This document shows positions 8,331 to 16,163 of a stretch of DNA of 64,000 bases, one piece after another. How positions within the stretch are numbered: position 1 is the first letter of the stretch; each line of letters opens with the position of its first letter. The notes beneath the pieces were generated by a model. It ran no database searches and was not told the origin of the DNA. It saw nothing but the letters and a program-made list of their open reading frames with translations. The DNA is taken from positions 62,001 through 126,000 of the IMG/VR virus record IMGVR_UViG_3300024259_000002, one strand, 5' to 3'. The position numbers and the translations under genes are program-made. Source of the DNA: a virus.

Positions 8331-8625
8331 TCTTCATCTCCCTGTCTGAGCAGATGGCGAGAAGCAGTCCTTTTGAAAAGAGGAATTTATATAAGTCTTC
8401 ATATTCTGCTTCTGACTTGACCTCTTTGAATTGGCCAGTAGATGAGTCCCATTCTTCTATGTAGATGTGTCCACCAGGGACATAATGTTTGAATGCCATG
8501 TATTCTTTGAGACCGCGAGCCACTGTGGCAAGATGAAGCCAAGGGCCACCTTTGAATACTTTTGAATCGAGTACCTGACGGACGTCATTTAGCACGATGA
8601 ATTTAGTTCCGAATGCTTTGGCCAT
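8317..8625 (-). CDS. hypothetical protein, 102 aa
   Basis: Start set at the ATG at 8625 (MAKAFGTKFIV), a few bases after the stop of the upstream gene. Short mixed alpha/beta protein with 'GGHIYIEEWDSSTGQF' beta hairpin. Stop overlaps the TTG start of the nuclease gene. Not recognised. Confidence 0.65.
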   Translation of the reverse strand: MAKAFGTKFIVLNDVRQVLDSKVFKGGPWLHLATVARGLKEYMAFKHYVPGGHIYIEEWDSSTGQFKEVKSEAEYEDLYKFLFSKGLLLAICSDREMKIAKT

Positions 8626-8630
8626 TTTGT

Positions 8631-9371
8631 CTACTCCTTGGCTGACAGGATGTTGCATCTGTTGAATAGTTTACATGATCTGTCTGGACAGGGTAGAGTC
8701 GGCATCGAGTAGCCATTTTGTAGAAGTGTAGCCGCTGCTGCGATCTGTCTTTCGAAATTTTTGTTTAGGCGGGTAGTATCATATGTCTGATAGGTAAGGT
8801 TGTGTTTTTCCGTCATTCCAAAGATGTGAGCCCTTGCCTTTGTGTTCCATCCACCCCAATGAAGTCTGACTACCGGGTCCAATTCCTTTAGTTTTAGATA
8901 AGTGCATGGATCATTTAACAGGTAGTGTGGATCGGCATATGGTGAGAACAGCAGTACGTGAAGAGTTTTGTTGTCTCTGGTTTTTAGAACGCCGGAGAAT
9001 TCCAGCTCAACAGTTGCTCGGCCTGCCTTGACACGATGTCTAAAAGGCCCGATGATGGGGTAGTACCTATGCATCGGCAGATATTGGAGGTATTCATCTA
9101 TCCACATGGTGCAATGCCTATGAGCCTCTTCCAACTGTTGTTCGAGGAGGTGCTCTGACTTGTTCAGTACCGTGAGAGATCGCAAGAGACAGCTTTGCAG
9201 GGACCTCAGTGGGTCGTGCAGCTCGTTCCGAAGTGTCTTTACGATAATTGCTTCAACGGTTCTTTTTACGACTCTTAGATGGAATCTTGGTTCTCTTAGA
9301 TTTCCTCTTTGATACTTTCGGGCGCATTGAAGGAAGGTTCTGAGTTCGTCTTCCTTTAGATGTTTTTTCAA
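8631..9371 (-). CDS. RecB/AddB-like Fe-S nuclease fold, apparently degenerate
   Basis: 246 aa. The outline is that of the Cas4/RecB PD-(D/E)XK family with an iron-sulfur Cys set: one Cys at the N-terminus ('LRTFLQCARKYQRGN') and three at the C-terminus ('LPCPDRSCKLFNRCN'). The central strands, however, read 'VELEFSGVLKTRDNKTLHVL' where active enzymes have G-x-x-D and D/E-x-K. It may therefore be a catalytically inactive structural subunit. Its first 119 nt overlap the HNH gene. Confidence 0.55.
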   Translation of the reverse strand: MKKHLKEDELRTFLQCARKYQRGNLREPRFHLRVVKRTVEAIIVKTLRNELHDPLRSLQSCLLRSLTVLNKSEHLLEQQLEEAHRHCTMWIDEYLQYLPMHRYYPIIGPFRHRVKAGRATVELEFSGVLKTRDNKTLHVLLFSPYADPHYLLNDPCTYLKLKELDPVVRLHWGGWNTKARAHIFGMTEKHNLTYQTYDTTRLNKNFERQIAAAATLLQNGYSMPTLPCPDRSCKLFNRCNILSAKE

Positions 9372-9762
9372 TTCTCTTCCCCCTTCTTCTTATTCTTTCT
9401 ACGAGGTCTCTTGCCATGGAGATTCTGTTGGATCTGAACATTCTTCTTAGTTCGCCGATCCATTTGTTCTTGGGTATCGCACCGCCATGTACTCCCCGTC
9501 TTGATATATGACAAGACTTACAGAGAGTTATCCCCTGAGAAGTGTCGTAGGCATGTTGCGGTCTATAGAACTTGGACAATACGTGATGGGCTTGTGGATT
9601 TTTCTTTGAGCCGCAAAGCTGACATCGGAATCCATCTCTTTCTCTAACGGCCATACTGAATGCTTGAAGAGCAGTTGGTGACAGCTTGGGCCTCAGTCTT
9701 GGTGGCTTCGGTTTCCAAGGTTTCCTCTTGCGTACATTCTTTGTATAGCCGCGCCTAATCAA
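9253..9762 (-). CDS. HNH endonuclease
   Basis: 169 aa, very basic. Residues 40-95 hold the HNH module: 'RDGFRCQLCGSKKNPQAHHV', followed by the 'ITLCKSCH' zinc knuckle. Start is probably TTG at 9762, overlapping the TGA of the upstream gene. The C-terminal 40 residues are Lys/Arg-rich and coincide with the start of the overlapping RecB-like gene. Could be a homing-type or packaging-associated HNH nuclease. Confidence 0.75.
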   Translation of the reverse strand: MIRRGYTKNVRKRKPWKPKPPRLRPKLSPTALQAFSMAVRERDGFRCQLCGSKKNPQAHHVLSKFYRPQHAYDTSQGITLCKSCHISRRGVHGGAIPKNKWIGELRRMFRSNRISMARDLVERIRRRGKRIEKTSKGRRTQNLPSMRPKVSKRKSKRTKIPSKSRKKNR

Positions 9763-10598
9763 AACTTTGTACTCACCGTGAGATCTATTGTCTTGTCAAG
9801 ACTGGTTGAGAAGGATGCTCCTGTCCCTATCCACAGATCATCTATTATAGGCAGAGGTTTTCCAACATTGTAGGAGATCAGATCTATACCTGCATAGAGT
9901 TTCCCATTACCAATAGTTAGCCGTGGAGACAGATTGTCCATTGTGGGCAGTGGATGTAACCAGGGGGCCGAGGCTCCAACCGAGGCATCGAGCGTAGGCA
10001 GTGAGAACATTCCCACCATTGCAATTTGAAGTCCAAAAGTCTTGTGAGTATTCTGCTCGTACACAGTGAAGTCTGAGACCGGAAGGTCATAAGTGTTTCC
10101 AGGAGACAGACTGGACATGGCGATGAGCTTGGTAGCCGAGTTCTCTTCAGTTATGGTCGTGATGGATTTAAACTTCAGGTCAGCGGCTGCGAGGTCAAAG
10201 CCTGCTTCTGATTCAGCGATATAGGCAACTGGTAATCCACACTCAAGAGTGAATGTGTAGTTTCTGGGACATTCCGGAAAAGTTTCTGCCACGCCCACAG
10301 TTACAGTCTCTACTCTGGTGATGTATCGAACATCTGCAGGCAAGGCCTTTAGCTGGGCAAGCTGTTGCTTCAGGACTTTCGCCTCTTCAGTCTGCTCGGA
10401 CAGAAGTTTGTTTATTCTCAAGTTTTCATTGTCTGCTATGGAGATGTCTTCATCAAACTCTATACCCATGTTCTCTATAATGGCTTCGTATTCAGCTTCA
10501 GTCTCTGAGCTACCATCACACTTGCCGACAATGAAGGCAAGGCCCAGTATCAGCAAGAAGACTATTACGGCGAAAACATCTTTTAGCAGTTTCTGCAT
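9759..10598 (-). CDS. membrane-anchored protein with extended beta domain
   Basis: 279 aa. An N-terminal hydrophobic segment (residues 8-26, FAVIVFLLILGLAFIVG) ends in GKCDGSS; a coiled coil follows (residues 50-85) and then a beta-rich region of about 190 residues. The layout recalls phage i-spanin/Rz-like or host-interaction proteins with a periplasmic part, but it is much longer than Rz. A Cys follows the hydrophobic segment but does not form a clear lipobox. Confidence 0.55.
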   Translation of the reverse strand: MQKLLKDVFAVIVFLLILGLAFIVGKCDGSSETEAEYEAIIENMGIEFDEDISIADNENLRINKLLSEQTEEAKVLKQQLAQLKALPADVRYITRVETVTVGVAETFPECPRNYTFTLECGLPVAYIAESEAGFDLAAADLKFKSITTITEENSATKLIAMSSLSPGNTYDLPVSDFTVYEQNTHKTFGLQIAMVGMFSLPTLDASVGASAPWLHPLPTMDNLSPRLTIGNGKLYAGIDLISYNVGKPLPIIDDLWIGTGASFSTSLDKTIDLTVSTKF

Positions 10599-10600
10599 AG

Positions 10601-10786
10601 CTACTCCAGAAAAACATACCCATCTATTTCGAGTCGTGTACCAGCGAAGCCTGTGTCATGGTCTATGAACTCTGTTCCGTTGAATCTGGTGACGAAGTAT
10701 TCCGTGAGAGTGCTTTTGTGTACCCTTACCAAATACCAATGGCCGTTTCTTGGTGAACCATCTGTTGGCTCAGTCCACCTAATCAC
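10601..10786 (-). CDS. hypothetical protein, 61 aa
   Basis: The GTG at 10786 is preferred as start: it has GGGGGAAG 4 nt upstream and overlaps the TAG of the upstream gene. A longer frame from 10837 would overlap that gene by 59 nt. Beta-rich (GHWYLVRVHKSTLTEYFVTR). Not recognised. Confidence 0.6.
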   Translation of the reverse strand: MIRWTEPTDGSPRNGHWYLVRVHKSTLTEYFVTRFNGTEFIDHDTGFAGTRLEIDGYVFLE

Positions 10787-11090
10787 TCTTCCCCCAACGT
10801 CCAGCAGGCTTCTTCTTGGTTGCTTGGCCTGACTCAACGAGTTCCTTGATGTGTTTATTGAGATAGATTGGAACTATCTCGAAGCTGTTCACCTTTGCAT
10901 CTGCGGCTTTCATGACATAGTACTGCTGAGGCTGTCTCTCGGTATCTGGAATCACTGTGATTAGATCTCGTATTTGAAGGACCTTGATGATTCGCGGCAG
11001 TGGGTTCCTGAGGTTCATGTTCCCAGCTTCCATGTAGTAAAACTTATCGTCTTTTACACAGTGAACGCCGAGGGTGTCATTTTCTAGCAT
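10779..11090 (-). CDS. hypothetical protein, 103 aa
   Basis: Small protein with 'IIKVLQIRDLITVIPDTERQ' beta core and a Lys-rich C-terminus. It starts 2 nt after the cupin gene ends. No family recognised. Confidence 0.65.
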   Translation of the reverse strand: MLENDTLGVHCVKDDKFYYMEAGNMNLRNPLPRIIKVLQIRDLITVIPDTERQPQQYYVMKAADAKVNSFEIVPIYLNKHIKELVESGQATKKKPAGRWGKSD

Positions 11091-11092
11091 TG

Positions 11093-11473
11093 TTATATCC
11101 TGATGGAGTCGTGGTCAAAATGTTGTGTACTTGCCTCAATCAATATGACTTGAAGTTCTCCAGCAGTCATTGAGTGTGGCATTCCTGGAGGGACTTCAAA
11201 GCCGGCTCCTTTGGGGAGCCATTGTTGAAACTTGTTTCGATTACCGTCTTCGTATTGTAGCAAAACTTTACCGTCAGCCACATAAAATGCTTCACTCTTA
11301 ATGAGATGAAGATGTTTCTTTACGGTTCTACCGGGCTTTATGACCAAAGCCTTCATACAGAAGTCTTCGCCATTGTGGTAGATGAGCTCATACCCCCAGT
11401 CTTTAGAAACGTGATCTGGAGAGATGCTTCCGCCTGCTTTGTTAGAGACGAACACTGGTTGATGGATCTCCAT
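11093..11473 (-). CDS. cupin-domain protein (mannose-6-phosphate isomerase type II-like)
   Basis: 126 aa, a single cupin barrel. Motif 1 is 'IKPGRTVKKHLHLIKSEAFY' (His, His, Glu metal ligands, G-x(5)-H-x-H-x(n)-E) and motif 2 'PKGAGFEVPPGMPHSMTAGE' (G-x(5)-P-x-G-x-x-H). Such domains isomerise or epimerise sugar phosphates or bind small ligands. A link to the sugar genes elsewhere in the window is possible but not shown. Confidence 0.75.
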   Translation of the reverse strand: MEIHQPVFVSNKAGGSISPDHVSKDWGYELIYHNGEDFCMKALVIKPGRTVKKHLHLIKSEAFYVADGKVLLQYEDGNRNKFQQWLPKGAGFEVPPGMPHSMTAGELQVILIEASTQHFDHDSIRI

Positions 11474-11786
11474 TGAGAGTGGCTCCTATTGATTCTTCCA
11501 GATCGTACAGTAGCATGTCTTTCTTGAAGAAGTCATATTCCCCGTCTGGGGTTGCAGCATGCTCGATATCGAGTATCTCCCATTTCTTCTTGAAGGAAGA
11601 GTATGCGCGTTCAATACTTCTGAGTTGAGTTAGCCAACAGGCAAGTTGTATATGATCTGCTTGACAGATGGTGGGTTTGGTAGTTGGTTCGGTGGCTATG
11701 TGAATACTATGCTCGATAGCTTCGCTTATTGACATGCGTTGGGACCAAATTTCCTCAGGGTATTTTAGAGTCTTATTGATCGTCAT
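11442..11786 (-). CDS. hypothetical protein, paralogue of the next upstream gene
   Basis: 114 aa. Start at 11786 has GAGAGG 7 nt upstream and sits inside the end of the upstream gene. The segment 'HIQLACWLTQLRSIERAY' matches 'HLQLVIWLTQLKNIKEEY' in the gene at 11773-12051, so the two are diverged tandem paralogues. Function unknown. Confidence 0.65.
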   Translation of the reverse strand: MTINKTLKYPEEIWSQRMSISEAIEHSIHIATEPTTKPTICQADHIQLACWLTQLRSIERAYSSFKKKWEILDIEHAATPDGEYDFFKKDMLLYDLEESIGATLNGDPSTSVRL

Positions 11787-12051
11787 TGAAAGCCTCTCTC
11801 ATGGTGTCGAACAGCATAGACAATGCTTCATCTTCAATATAGCCTGCAAGGCGTTCGTCTTCGTCTCTTGCCGATTGGGCCCGACACAACTCGTTTTCTG
11901 TGTACTTATATTCTTCTTTTATGTTCTTGAGTTGAGTCAACCATATGACAAGCTGCAAGTGTCTCGAATCGTCTGGTGACAATACCATGACATGTCCGCC
12001 CTCTGTTGGCAGCTTGTCGAGGTAGTACTGGATTGTCTCATCAATCGTCAT
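11773..12051 (-). CDS. hypothetical protein, tandem paralogue
   Basis: 92 aa, starting MTIDETIQYYLDKL at 12051 through an ATGA-type overlap with the upstream gene. It shares the xHxQLxxWLTQLxxI helix with the following gene. Helical, acidic C-terminus. Not recognised. Confidence 0.65.
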   Translation of the reverse strand: MTIDETIQYYLDKLPTEGGHVMVLSPDDSRHLQLVIWLTQLKNIKEEYKYTENELCRAQSARDEDERLAGYIEDEALSMLFDTMREAFNDDQ

Positions 12052-12281
12052 TGTATGTCTCCAGCTTCTTTTGCACACTCAGTAAGCATGGCTATTAGCT
12101 TTGGAAAGTCTTCGCGCGTGAAATAGAACGAGTTCCCTTTCCATTTTTCGTATACCTCTGGACTGGCAGGACCGATGTTGAGCTGGTATCCCTGCTCTCC
12201 GAAGCATATCGCCCTGATGAAGTAGCCTCTGCATTGTATGCCGCCAGTGGCTATCGGCCATAATCCGGATGGCTCAGGCAT
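12048..12281 (-). CDS. hypothetical protein, 77 aa
   Basis: Start MPEPSGLW at 12281 (a GTG at 12290 is an in-frame alternative). Beta-hairpin N-terminal half and a C-terminal helix 'REDFPKLIAMLTECAKE'. The layout is shared in outline with the genes at 12274, 12875 and 19072, which also end in an acidic loop plus a 'xxLIxxL' helix. Function unknown. Confidence 0.65.
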   Translation of the reverse strand: MPEPSGLWPIATGGIQCRGYFIRAICFGEQGYQLNIGPASPEVYEKWKGNSFYFTREDFPKLIAMLTECAKEAGDIQ

Positions 12282-12471
12282 CGTCTTCACACAGCTCTAA
12301 CAGTAATCCGGCGAGCTTTTTTGCTTCTGCCGATGACATGAAGTATAGCTCTGCGCTTCGTGGATTGCCTGGATCCCAAGATATTGACAGGGTAACCATC
12401 GGCTGCATTGGTTCACGGTCATGCTGCAGGCTTACAGAATATCCACTCATTTCCATTGTTTTTGTGTTCAT
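12274..12471 (-). CDS. hypothetical protein, 65 aa
   Basis: Start MNTKTMEMSGYS at 12471, coupled by ATGA to the upstream gene. Ends 'SSAEAKKLAGLLLELCEDDA', a helix resembling that of its neighbours. Not recognised. Confidence 0.65.
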   Translation of the reverse strand: MNTKTMEMSGYSVSLQHDREPMQPMVTLSISWDPGNPRSAELYFMSSAEAKKLAGLLLELCEDDA

Positions 12472-12878
12472 GATTGCTCCGGGTGATAGCCATAATTGGG
12501 CCAATTAGCATACTCTCTATGATATTCACCGAATATTCGGCCGAACATTTCCCATTCAAAAGGCTTTGTACTCACTAATTTTATCTCTGGATATGCCCCT
12601 ACTTCGGATACTTCGTTAGCACATCGGAAGTGTTGAGCAAGGCTGATAGCGAGCGACCCAATGTTATTATTTGCGGGGTGTTCTGTTTCAATGGGGATCT
12701 GCTTCAATAGCTTATATGGAATCTTGAAGACCAGGCCCACTTTGGTTAGAGAAAATAGCCGTTGCTTCACTTTTATTAGCAAACGATCTTCTGCTTCCCA
12801 GAACTGAATGTCAATCGTTCCTTGCTCGTAACGCTTGAGCCATTCCTTCAGTGTTTTGATTTGTCTGGCAGGTTTCAT
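12468..12878 (-). CDS. hypothetical protein, 136 aa
   Basis: Soluble-looking protein beginning MKPARQIKTLKEWLKRY, a basic helix, with beta segments around 'KLVSTKPFEWEMFGRIFGE'. Overlaps both neighbours by 4 nt. Not recognised. Confidence 0.65.
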   Translation of the reverse strand: MKPARQIKTLKEWLKRYEQGTIDIQFWEAEDRLLIKVKQRLFSLTKVGLVFKIPYKLLKQIPIETEHPANNNIGSLAISLAQHFRCANEVSEVGAYPEIKLVSTKPFEWEMFGRIFGEYHREYANWPNYGYHPEQS

Positions 12879-13060
12879 TTTGGATCCTCATAGTTCTTGA
12901 TGGCCTTGGCCAGTGCTTCTATTAATTGTTTCACCTCTTCAATTGAGAGTTCTACAGCAGCTGATTGGCCAGCTCTATAGTCTTCAATTTCTATCCAGAG
13001 GCCCTCGTTTTCATATGGCCTTGTAATGTTGACTTCCGTGCCTTCGCTTGTAGTGATCAT
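12875..13060 (-). CDS. hypothetical protein, 61 aa
   Basis: Beta hairpin followed by 'ELSIEEVKQLIEALAKAI', the same small beta-plus-helix layout as the genes at 12048, 12274 and 19072. ATGA coupling with thyX upstream. Not recognised. Confidence 0.65.
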   Translation of the reverse strand: MITTSEGTEVNITRPYENEGLWIEIEDYRAGQSAAVELSIEEVKQLIEALAKAIKNYEDPK

Positions 13061-13791
13061 TTAGATGCTCCATATGTATTCCACAGCTTCAGCAAGTCTT
13101 CCTTGTGAGGGCGCTTTGAAGGACACTGGGTAAACTTCTTGTATGGTTCAGTACACATACCATCTGCATTTTCATGACAGGCAGGTACGAGATATGCTGC
13201 AAGGAATGGGGAGACAGTCTTGACTTCACTCTTTAGTTTCGCCGCGAGGAATCTCGCTTCCCATTGGGCTTGAGAACAGAGCCTCTTGTGACAGAAGTTT
13301 CTAAGGGCCTCGTATGAGAACGAGGTAGTGAGGTTGGTTGTTGTCGCGCCGGGCAAAACAAAACGAGCATCTTCATTTGGGATGTCCAGATCCTGAAGTC
13401 GTTCGTAAGCATTGCCACAGTCATTCATGTGCATGTGGAATTCAGCTTCAGCCACCCCTCTCAAATAGGGTGGCGTGACATTCCCAAAATTTCTTCCGTC
13501 TACATACCTCTGAGACTGTTGAGAGTGAGGGACTCCTACAGTATGCCTGACCAATTGATGAGACAGTACTCGGCTAATGCCTGATACTCCAAAGGTAAAG
13601 TTGACGTGACGCTGAGGAGAAGCATGTTTAGTCTTGAACATTTCAGCAATAAATGATTCGATTCTCTCGTCAGAGAGCGCATGAGCCTTCTTCCATAATT
13701 GTTGAGGTGTGAATTTAGAATAACATGTACGGTAGGCTACCCACATGACCCTGGCAGGACTTGGGGTGTTCGTCAGGAGAGAGATGTTCAT
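13057..13791 (-). CDS. thyX: flavin-dependent thymidylate synthase
   Basis: 244 aa, the normal ThyX length. It makes dTMP from dUMP with methylene-tetrahydrofolate and FAD. The signature region reads 'LVRHTVGVPHSQQSQRYVDG', which keeps R-H...S-x-x-S-Q-R-Y but has Thr where the usual third residue of the RHR motif is Arg, and it is longer than the classical spacing. 'NEDARFVLPGATTTNLTTSF' and the following 'CSQAQWEAR' match the dUMP-binding C-terminal half. Together with the RNR and dNMP kinase it supplies dNTPs for replication. Confidence 0.92.
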   Translation of the reverse strand: MNISLLTNTPSPARVMWVAYRTCYSKFTPQQLWKKAHALSDERIESFIAEMFKTKHASPQRHVNFTFGVSGISRVLSHQLVRHTVGVPHSQQSQRYVDGRNFGNVTPPYLRGVAEAEFHMHMNDCGNAYERLQDLDIPNEDARFVLPGATTTNLTTSFSYEALRNFCHKRLCSQAQWEARFLAAKLKSEVKTVSPFLAAYLVPACHENADGMCTEPYKKFTQCPSKRPHKEDLLKLWNTYGASK

Positions 13792-14210
13792 CGCTCTTCC
13801 TCGTAAGAGGTTATATCTTCGATGAGTCTTTGCTTCCGAAGCTCATAGCCATCGAGACCATCTAATGACATAGTCATGTCTGCATGGTCATCAAGGATTT
13901 CCTTGAAAAGGCTCCTGATCATGCCCGTCATGAGGTCGAGGATGTGTGCTGTCAATTTTATTGATGTCATTTGAGCCAGCTCTTCTTTTGTCCAGAGCAG
14001 AGACGCAGTCTGGGTCTCCCAGTAGGGACCTGGTTCTAAGCAACATCTTATTGAGTATGTGGAAGGGATCTGGTCAGTGGCTGGCTTGACGGATATAACT
14101 ATGTCAAAAAGCTCTTGCGTCCATGGCTGGACTTCCTGCAGAAACTGGATTTCCTTGGATAAGAAGTCTATTGCCTCTTGATAAAAATCTCTTTTGTTTG
14201 TGGACTTCAT
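13788..14210 (-). CDS. hypothetical protein, 140 aa
   Basis: Start MKSTNKRDFYQEA at 14210 forms a TAATG overlap with the upstream gene, which decides against the longer frame. Mostly helical with acidic C-terminus 'LIEDITSYEEER'. Not recognised. Confidence 0.65.
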   Translation of the reverse strand: MKSTNKRDFYQEAIDFLSKEIQFLQEVQPWTQELFDIVISVKPATDQIPSTYSIRCCLEPGPYWETQTASLLWTKEELAQMTSIKLTAHILDLMTGMIRSLFKEILDDHADMTMSLDGLDGYELRKQRLIEDITSYEEER

Positions 14211-14707
14211 TAGTCGTTCCTTTTGGTTCTTTTGAGTGGCCATGGAAGGTCGTGGTGCTTGGCATAGCCCATGGCCAGCCCCCAAACAGATCTTGTGTCT
14301 CGTTCTTCACAAGAGTCTATTCTTTTGAGTACCTCCTTCCACTTGATACCTGGATCGTCTGCGTACATTTCATAGGCTTGTTTCCCGATGGTAAGCTTCG
14401 GCGGAACATACTCAGGCACATTCGCCGGCGGCCATGGCAGATCATGTGCAATGGCATACCTCCAAGCTTTCTTCCAGGTCATGGTCCTGGATCTCCCTGG
14501 CAGGGGGTCTGTCCACTCAGAGACTTCTTCATAGGCTGCTTTGTGTTCTGCTATTCTTCTATTTGTAGTTATCTGGTAGGTAGATACGGGGACAAGCAGT
14601 TCGAGTCTTAGTTGTCTCGCCCGTTCTATACATATTTCAAGTGTCTTTGCTGCTTCGGTGTCTGTTTGAGCAGATAGAATCTTTCTTCTTCTTTGTGTTT
14701 CTGACAT
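14210..14707 (-). CDS. hypothetical protein with duplicated HDLPWP motif
   Basis: 165 aa, start MSETQRRRKILS at 14707. The second half contains two imperfect copies of a 'W..A..YA..HDLPWP' unit: 'WKKAWRYAIAHDLPWPPANV' and 'VWGLAMGYAKHHDLPWPLK'. The intervening 'KLTIGKQAYEMYADDPGIKW' looks like a short HTH-type helix pair. Possibly a small DNA- or protein-binding repeat. Not recognised. Confidence 0.65.
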   Translation of the reverse strand: MSETQRRRKILSAQTDTEAAKTLEICIERARQLRLELLVPVSTYQITTNRRIAEHKAAYEEVSEWTDPLPGRSRTMTWKKAWRYAIAHDLPWPPANVPEYVPPKLTIGKQAYEMYADDPGIKWKEVLKRIDSCEERDTRSVWGLAMGYAKHHDLPWPLKRTKRND

Positions 14708-14708
14708 G

Positions 14709-14996
14709 TCATTCCTCGTGTGTCTCTTCATGAATTGCCGATGCGGCCCTCAGCATATAGTTTGACAAGTTCTTGTAGCCTCTCTCTGTTGATTCTTCAG
14801 AGAAGCCTCTGTACTTGGTTCTTGCAGCGAATACGCGAGTTGGCTCTGAGTCGGACTTCCCTTTTGGAGCCTCGAACACAAGGCACCAGCCGAAGACATG
14901 TAACAGTTGATTGGCGAGGAACAACATTCCAGAGTTTCTGAAATCAAGCCATGATTCTTCTCTAAATCTCTTGTCTGTTTTGTTGTATATGCTCAT
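14709..14996 (-). CDS. hypothetical protein (DUF7415-like layout), 95 aa
   Basis: Start MSIYNKTDKRFRE at 14996. 'LLHVFGWCLVFEAPKGKSD' followed by 'RVFAARTKYRGFSEESTERGY' is a compact alpha/beta layout common among phage proteins of unknown function; the family label is tentative. The next gene's ATG follows one base after its stop. Confidence 0.6.
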   Translation of the reverse strand: MSIYNKTDKRFREESWLDFRNSGMLFLANQLLHVFGWCLVFEAPKGKSDSEPTRVFAARTKYRGFSEESTERGYKNLSNYMLRAASAIHEETHEE

Positions 14997-14997
14997 T

Positions 14998-15216
14998 CTA
15001 CCATCCATCGAATTCAGGCAAAGCCGAAGCTTCTTCTTCAGTCATTTCGACAATTGAAAGCTTGATCTCGTTATTCAATTCCAAGAGGTCTTCCTCAATG
15101 GAATCGAAGATGCTCTGCTTGAGATATTCGCTGTTAGCCGTGTTCGCTTCACGTCCAGTCAAAGTCAGTTTGCCTGCGTTCCATGATAGGTTTTCAATTT
15201 GAATATATTTGGGCAT
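14998..15216 (-). CDS. hypothetical acidic protein, 72 aa
   Basis: Acidic helical protein (FDSIEEDLLELNNEIKLSIV), 72 aa. It ends just before the next start. Not recognised. Confidence 0.6.
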   Translation of the reverse strand: MPKYIQIENLSWNAGKLTLTGREANTANSEYLKQSIFDSIEEDLLELNNEIKLSIVEMTEEEASALPEFDGW

Positions 15217-15220
15217 ATTA

Positions 15221-15472
15221 TTACTCCTTGAGACATTCCTCGTAGGGTTTGAGTTTCTGCGTCACCACATGCGGGAACTTGTGTTCGTTTGTCATGGCGA
15301 AGGCAGTATGAAGTGCAACCAGATAGTATATGTGCTCATGAAGCTCTGGATGATTCTCCAGCTCTTCTGCGATTGACAGTAGTCTGTTGGTGTGGAGGTT
15401 GCAGAGGTCGCCCCTGAAGAACACCCCTCTCCAGTCGTCTCCGAATACCATTGGGCCAGTTTGAGCTCTCAT
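15221..15472 (-). CDS. hypothetical protein, 83 aa
   Basis: Helical protein with several His/Glu residues ('ELENHPELHEHIYYLVALHT'). Its start overlaps the stop of the first FVSNSSSSS gene by 4 nt. Not recognised. Confidence 0.6.
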   Translation of the reverse strand: MRAQTGPMVFGDDWRGVFFRGDLCNLHTNRLLSIAEELENHPELHEHIYYLVALHTAFAMTNEHKFPHVVTQKLKPYEECLKE

Positions 15473-15858
15473 TCGGAACCTGCCTCACCAAACTCAAGAC
15501 GGAACTTGCTTGGGTCCAGCTTTACTCCATATTCACTCTGGATATAGTCTGCCAACTCTTTGGCGATTTCACTTACCCTCATGTCTTTGTTGAGTTGGTT
15601 AGCTGCATCGATGCCGACGATACCAAAGCAGTCGTAGTTATTCGTGGCGACAATTCTTTTGTCAAGGGTGAAGATGCCATAGCCTCCGCATCCTCCAGAC
15701 CAAGACCACTTCGCCCACTCTTCAGAACCTTCTGTTGGTACTCCCAGTTTTTGCATTAGCTGGTCATACCTTATGAAGCCGACTTCACCTGCGGTGAATC
15801 CTACAATTACAAAGCTCGATGAGCTGCTGTTGCTGACGAAACTTGTTCTAATCTTCAT
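15469..15858 (-). CDS. FVSNSSSSS-leader family protein 1
   Basis: 129 aa beginning MKIRTSFVSNSSSSSFVI. This N-terminal signature is shared by nine proteins in the window while the rest differs. After the leader comes 'GFTAGEVGFIRYDQLMQKL' and an acidic 'NNYDCFGIVGID' loop. The layout (leader, V-x-G strand, helix, acidic glycine loop) is echoed in the copy at 40494-40874. The leader Ser codons here are AGC AGC TCA TCG AGC. Function unknown; the leader could be a recognition, processing or modification tag. Confidence 0.75.
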   Translation of the reverse strand: MKIRTSFVSNSSSSSFVIVGFTAGEVGFIRYDQLMQKLGVPTEGSEEWAKWSWSGGCGGYGIFTLDKRIVATNNYDCFGIVGIDAANQLNKDMRVSEIAKELADYIQSEYGVKLDPSKFRLEFGEAGSE

Positions 15859-15860
15859 TT

Positions 15861-16163
15861 TTAGAAATCCACATCTACTGTGAAGCTATCGGGATCGTTC
15901 TTTCTGGCTGCACTGCAGAAGTCTTCAAGGGCTTCAATCTCTTCATCGTCCATTTCTGCGCACCAGGAATAGTCTGGGCTGTGCCAAGTGTCATATCCCA
16001 TCATCTTGTGTCCGAGGATGGTCTGTGAGTACCAGTGCTCTTTGATTAGATCTCTGTTTTCAGGGCACTCTGATTCCAGAGTCTCTTGCCACTTCTCTTC
16101 GGTGACGAACACGACAAAGGAAGAAGATGAACTGTTGCTTACAAAGTTGTGTCTGATTTTCAT
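15861..16163 (-). CDS. FVSNSSSSS-leader family protein 2
   Basis: 100 aa beginning MKIRHNFVSNSSSSSFVV, then 'FVTEEKWQETLESECPENRD' and an acidic C-terminus. The part after the leader resembles the copy at 18756-19088 (V-T-P/E-E... followed by a tryptophan-rich W-x-x-x-x-Y-x-W segment). Leader Ser codons are AGT TCA TCT TCT TCC, different from copy 1 at nearly every position. Function unknown. Confidence 0.75.
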   Translation of the reverse strand: MKIRHNFVSNSSSSSFVVFVTEEKWQETLESECPENRDLIKEHWYSQTILGHKMMGYDTWHSPDYSWCAEMDDEEIEALEDFCSAARKNDPDSFTVDVDF

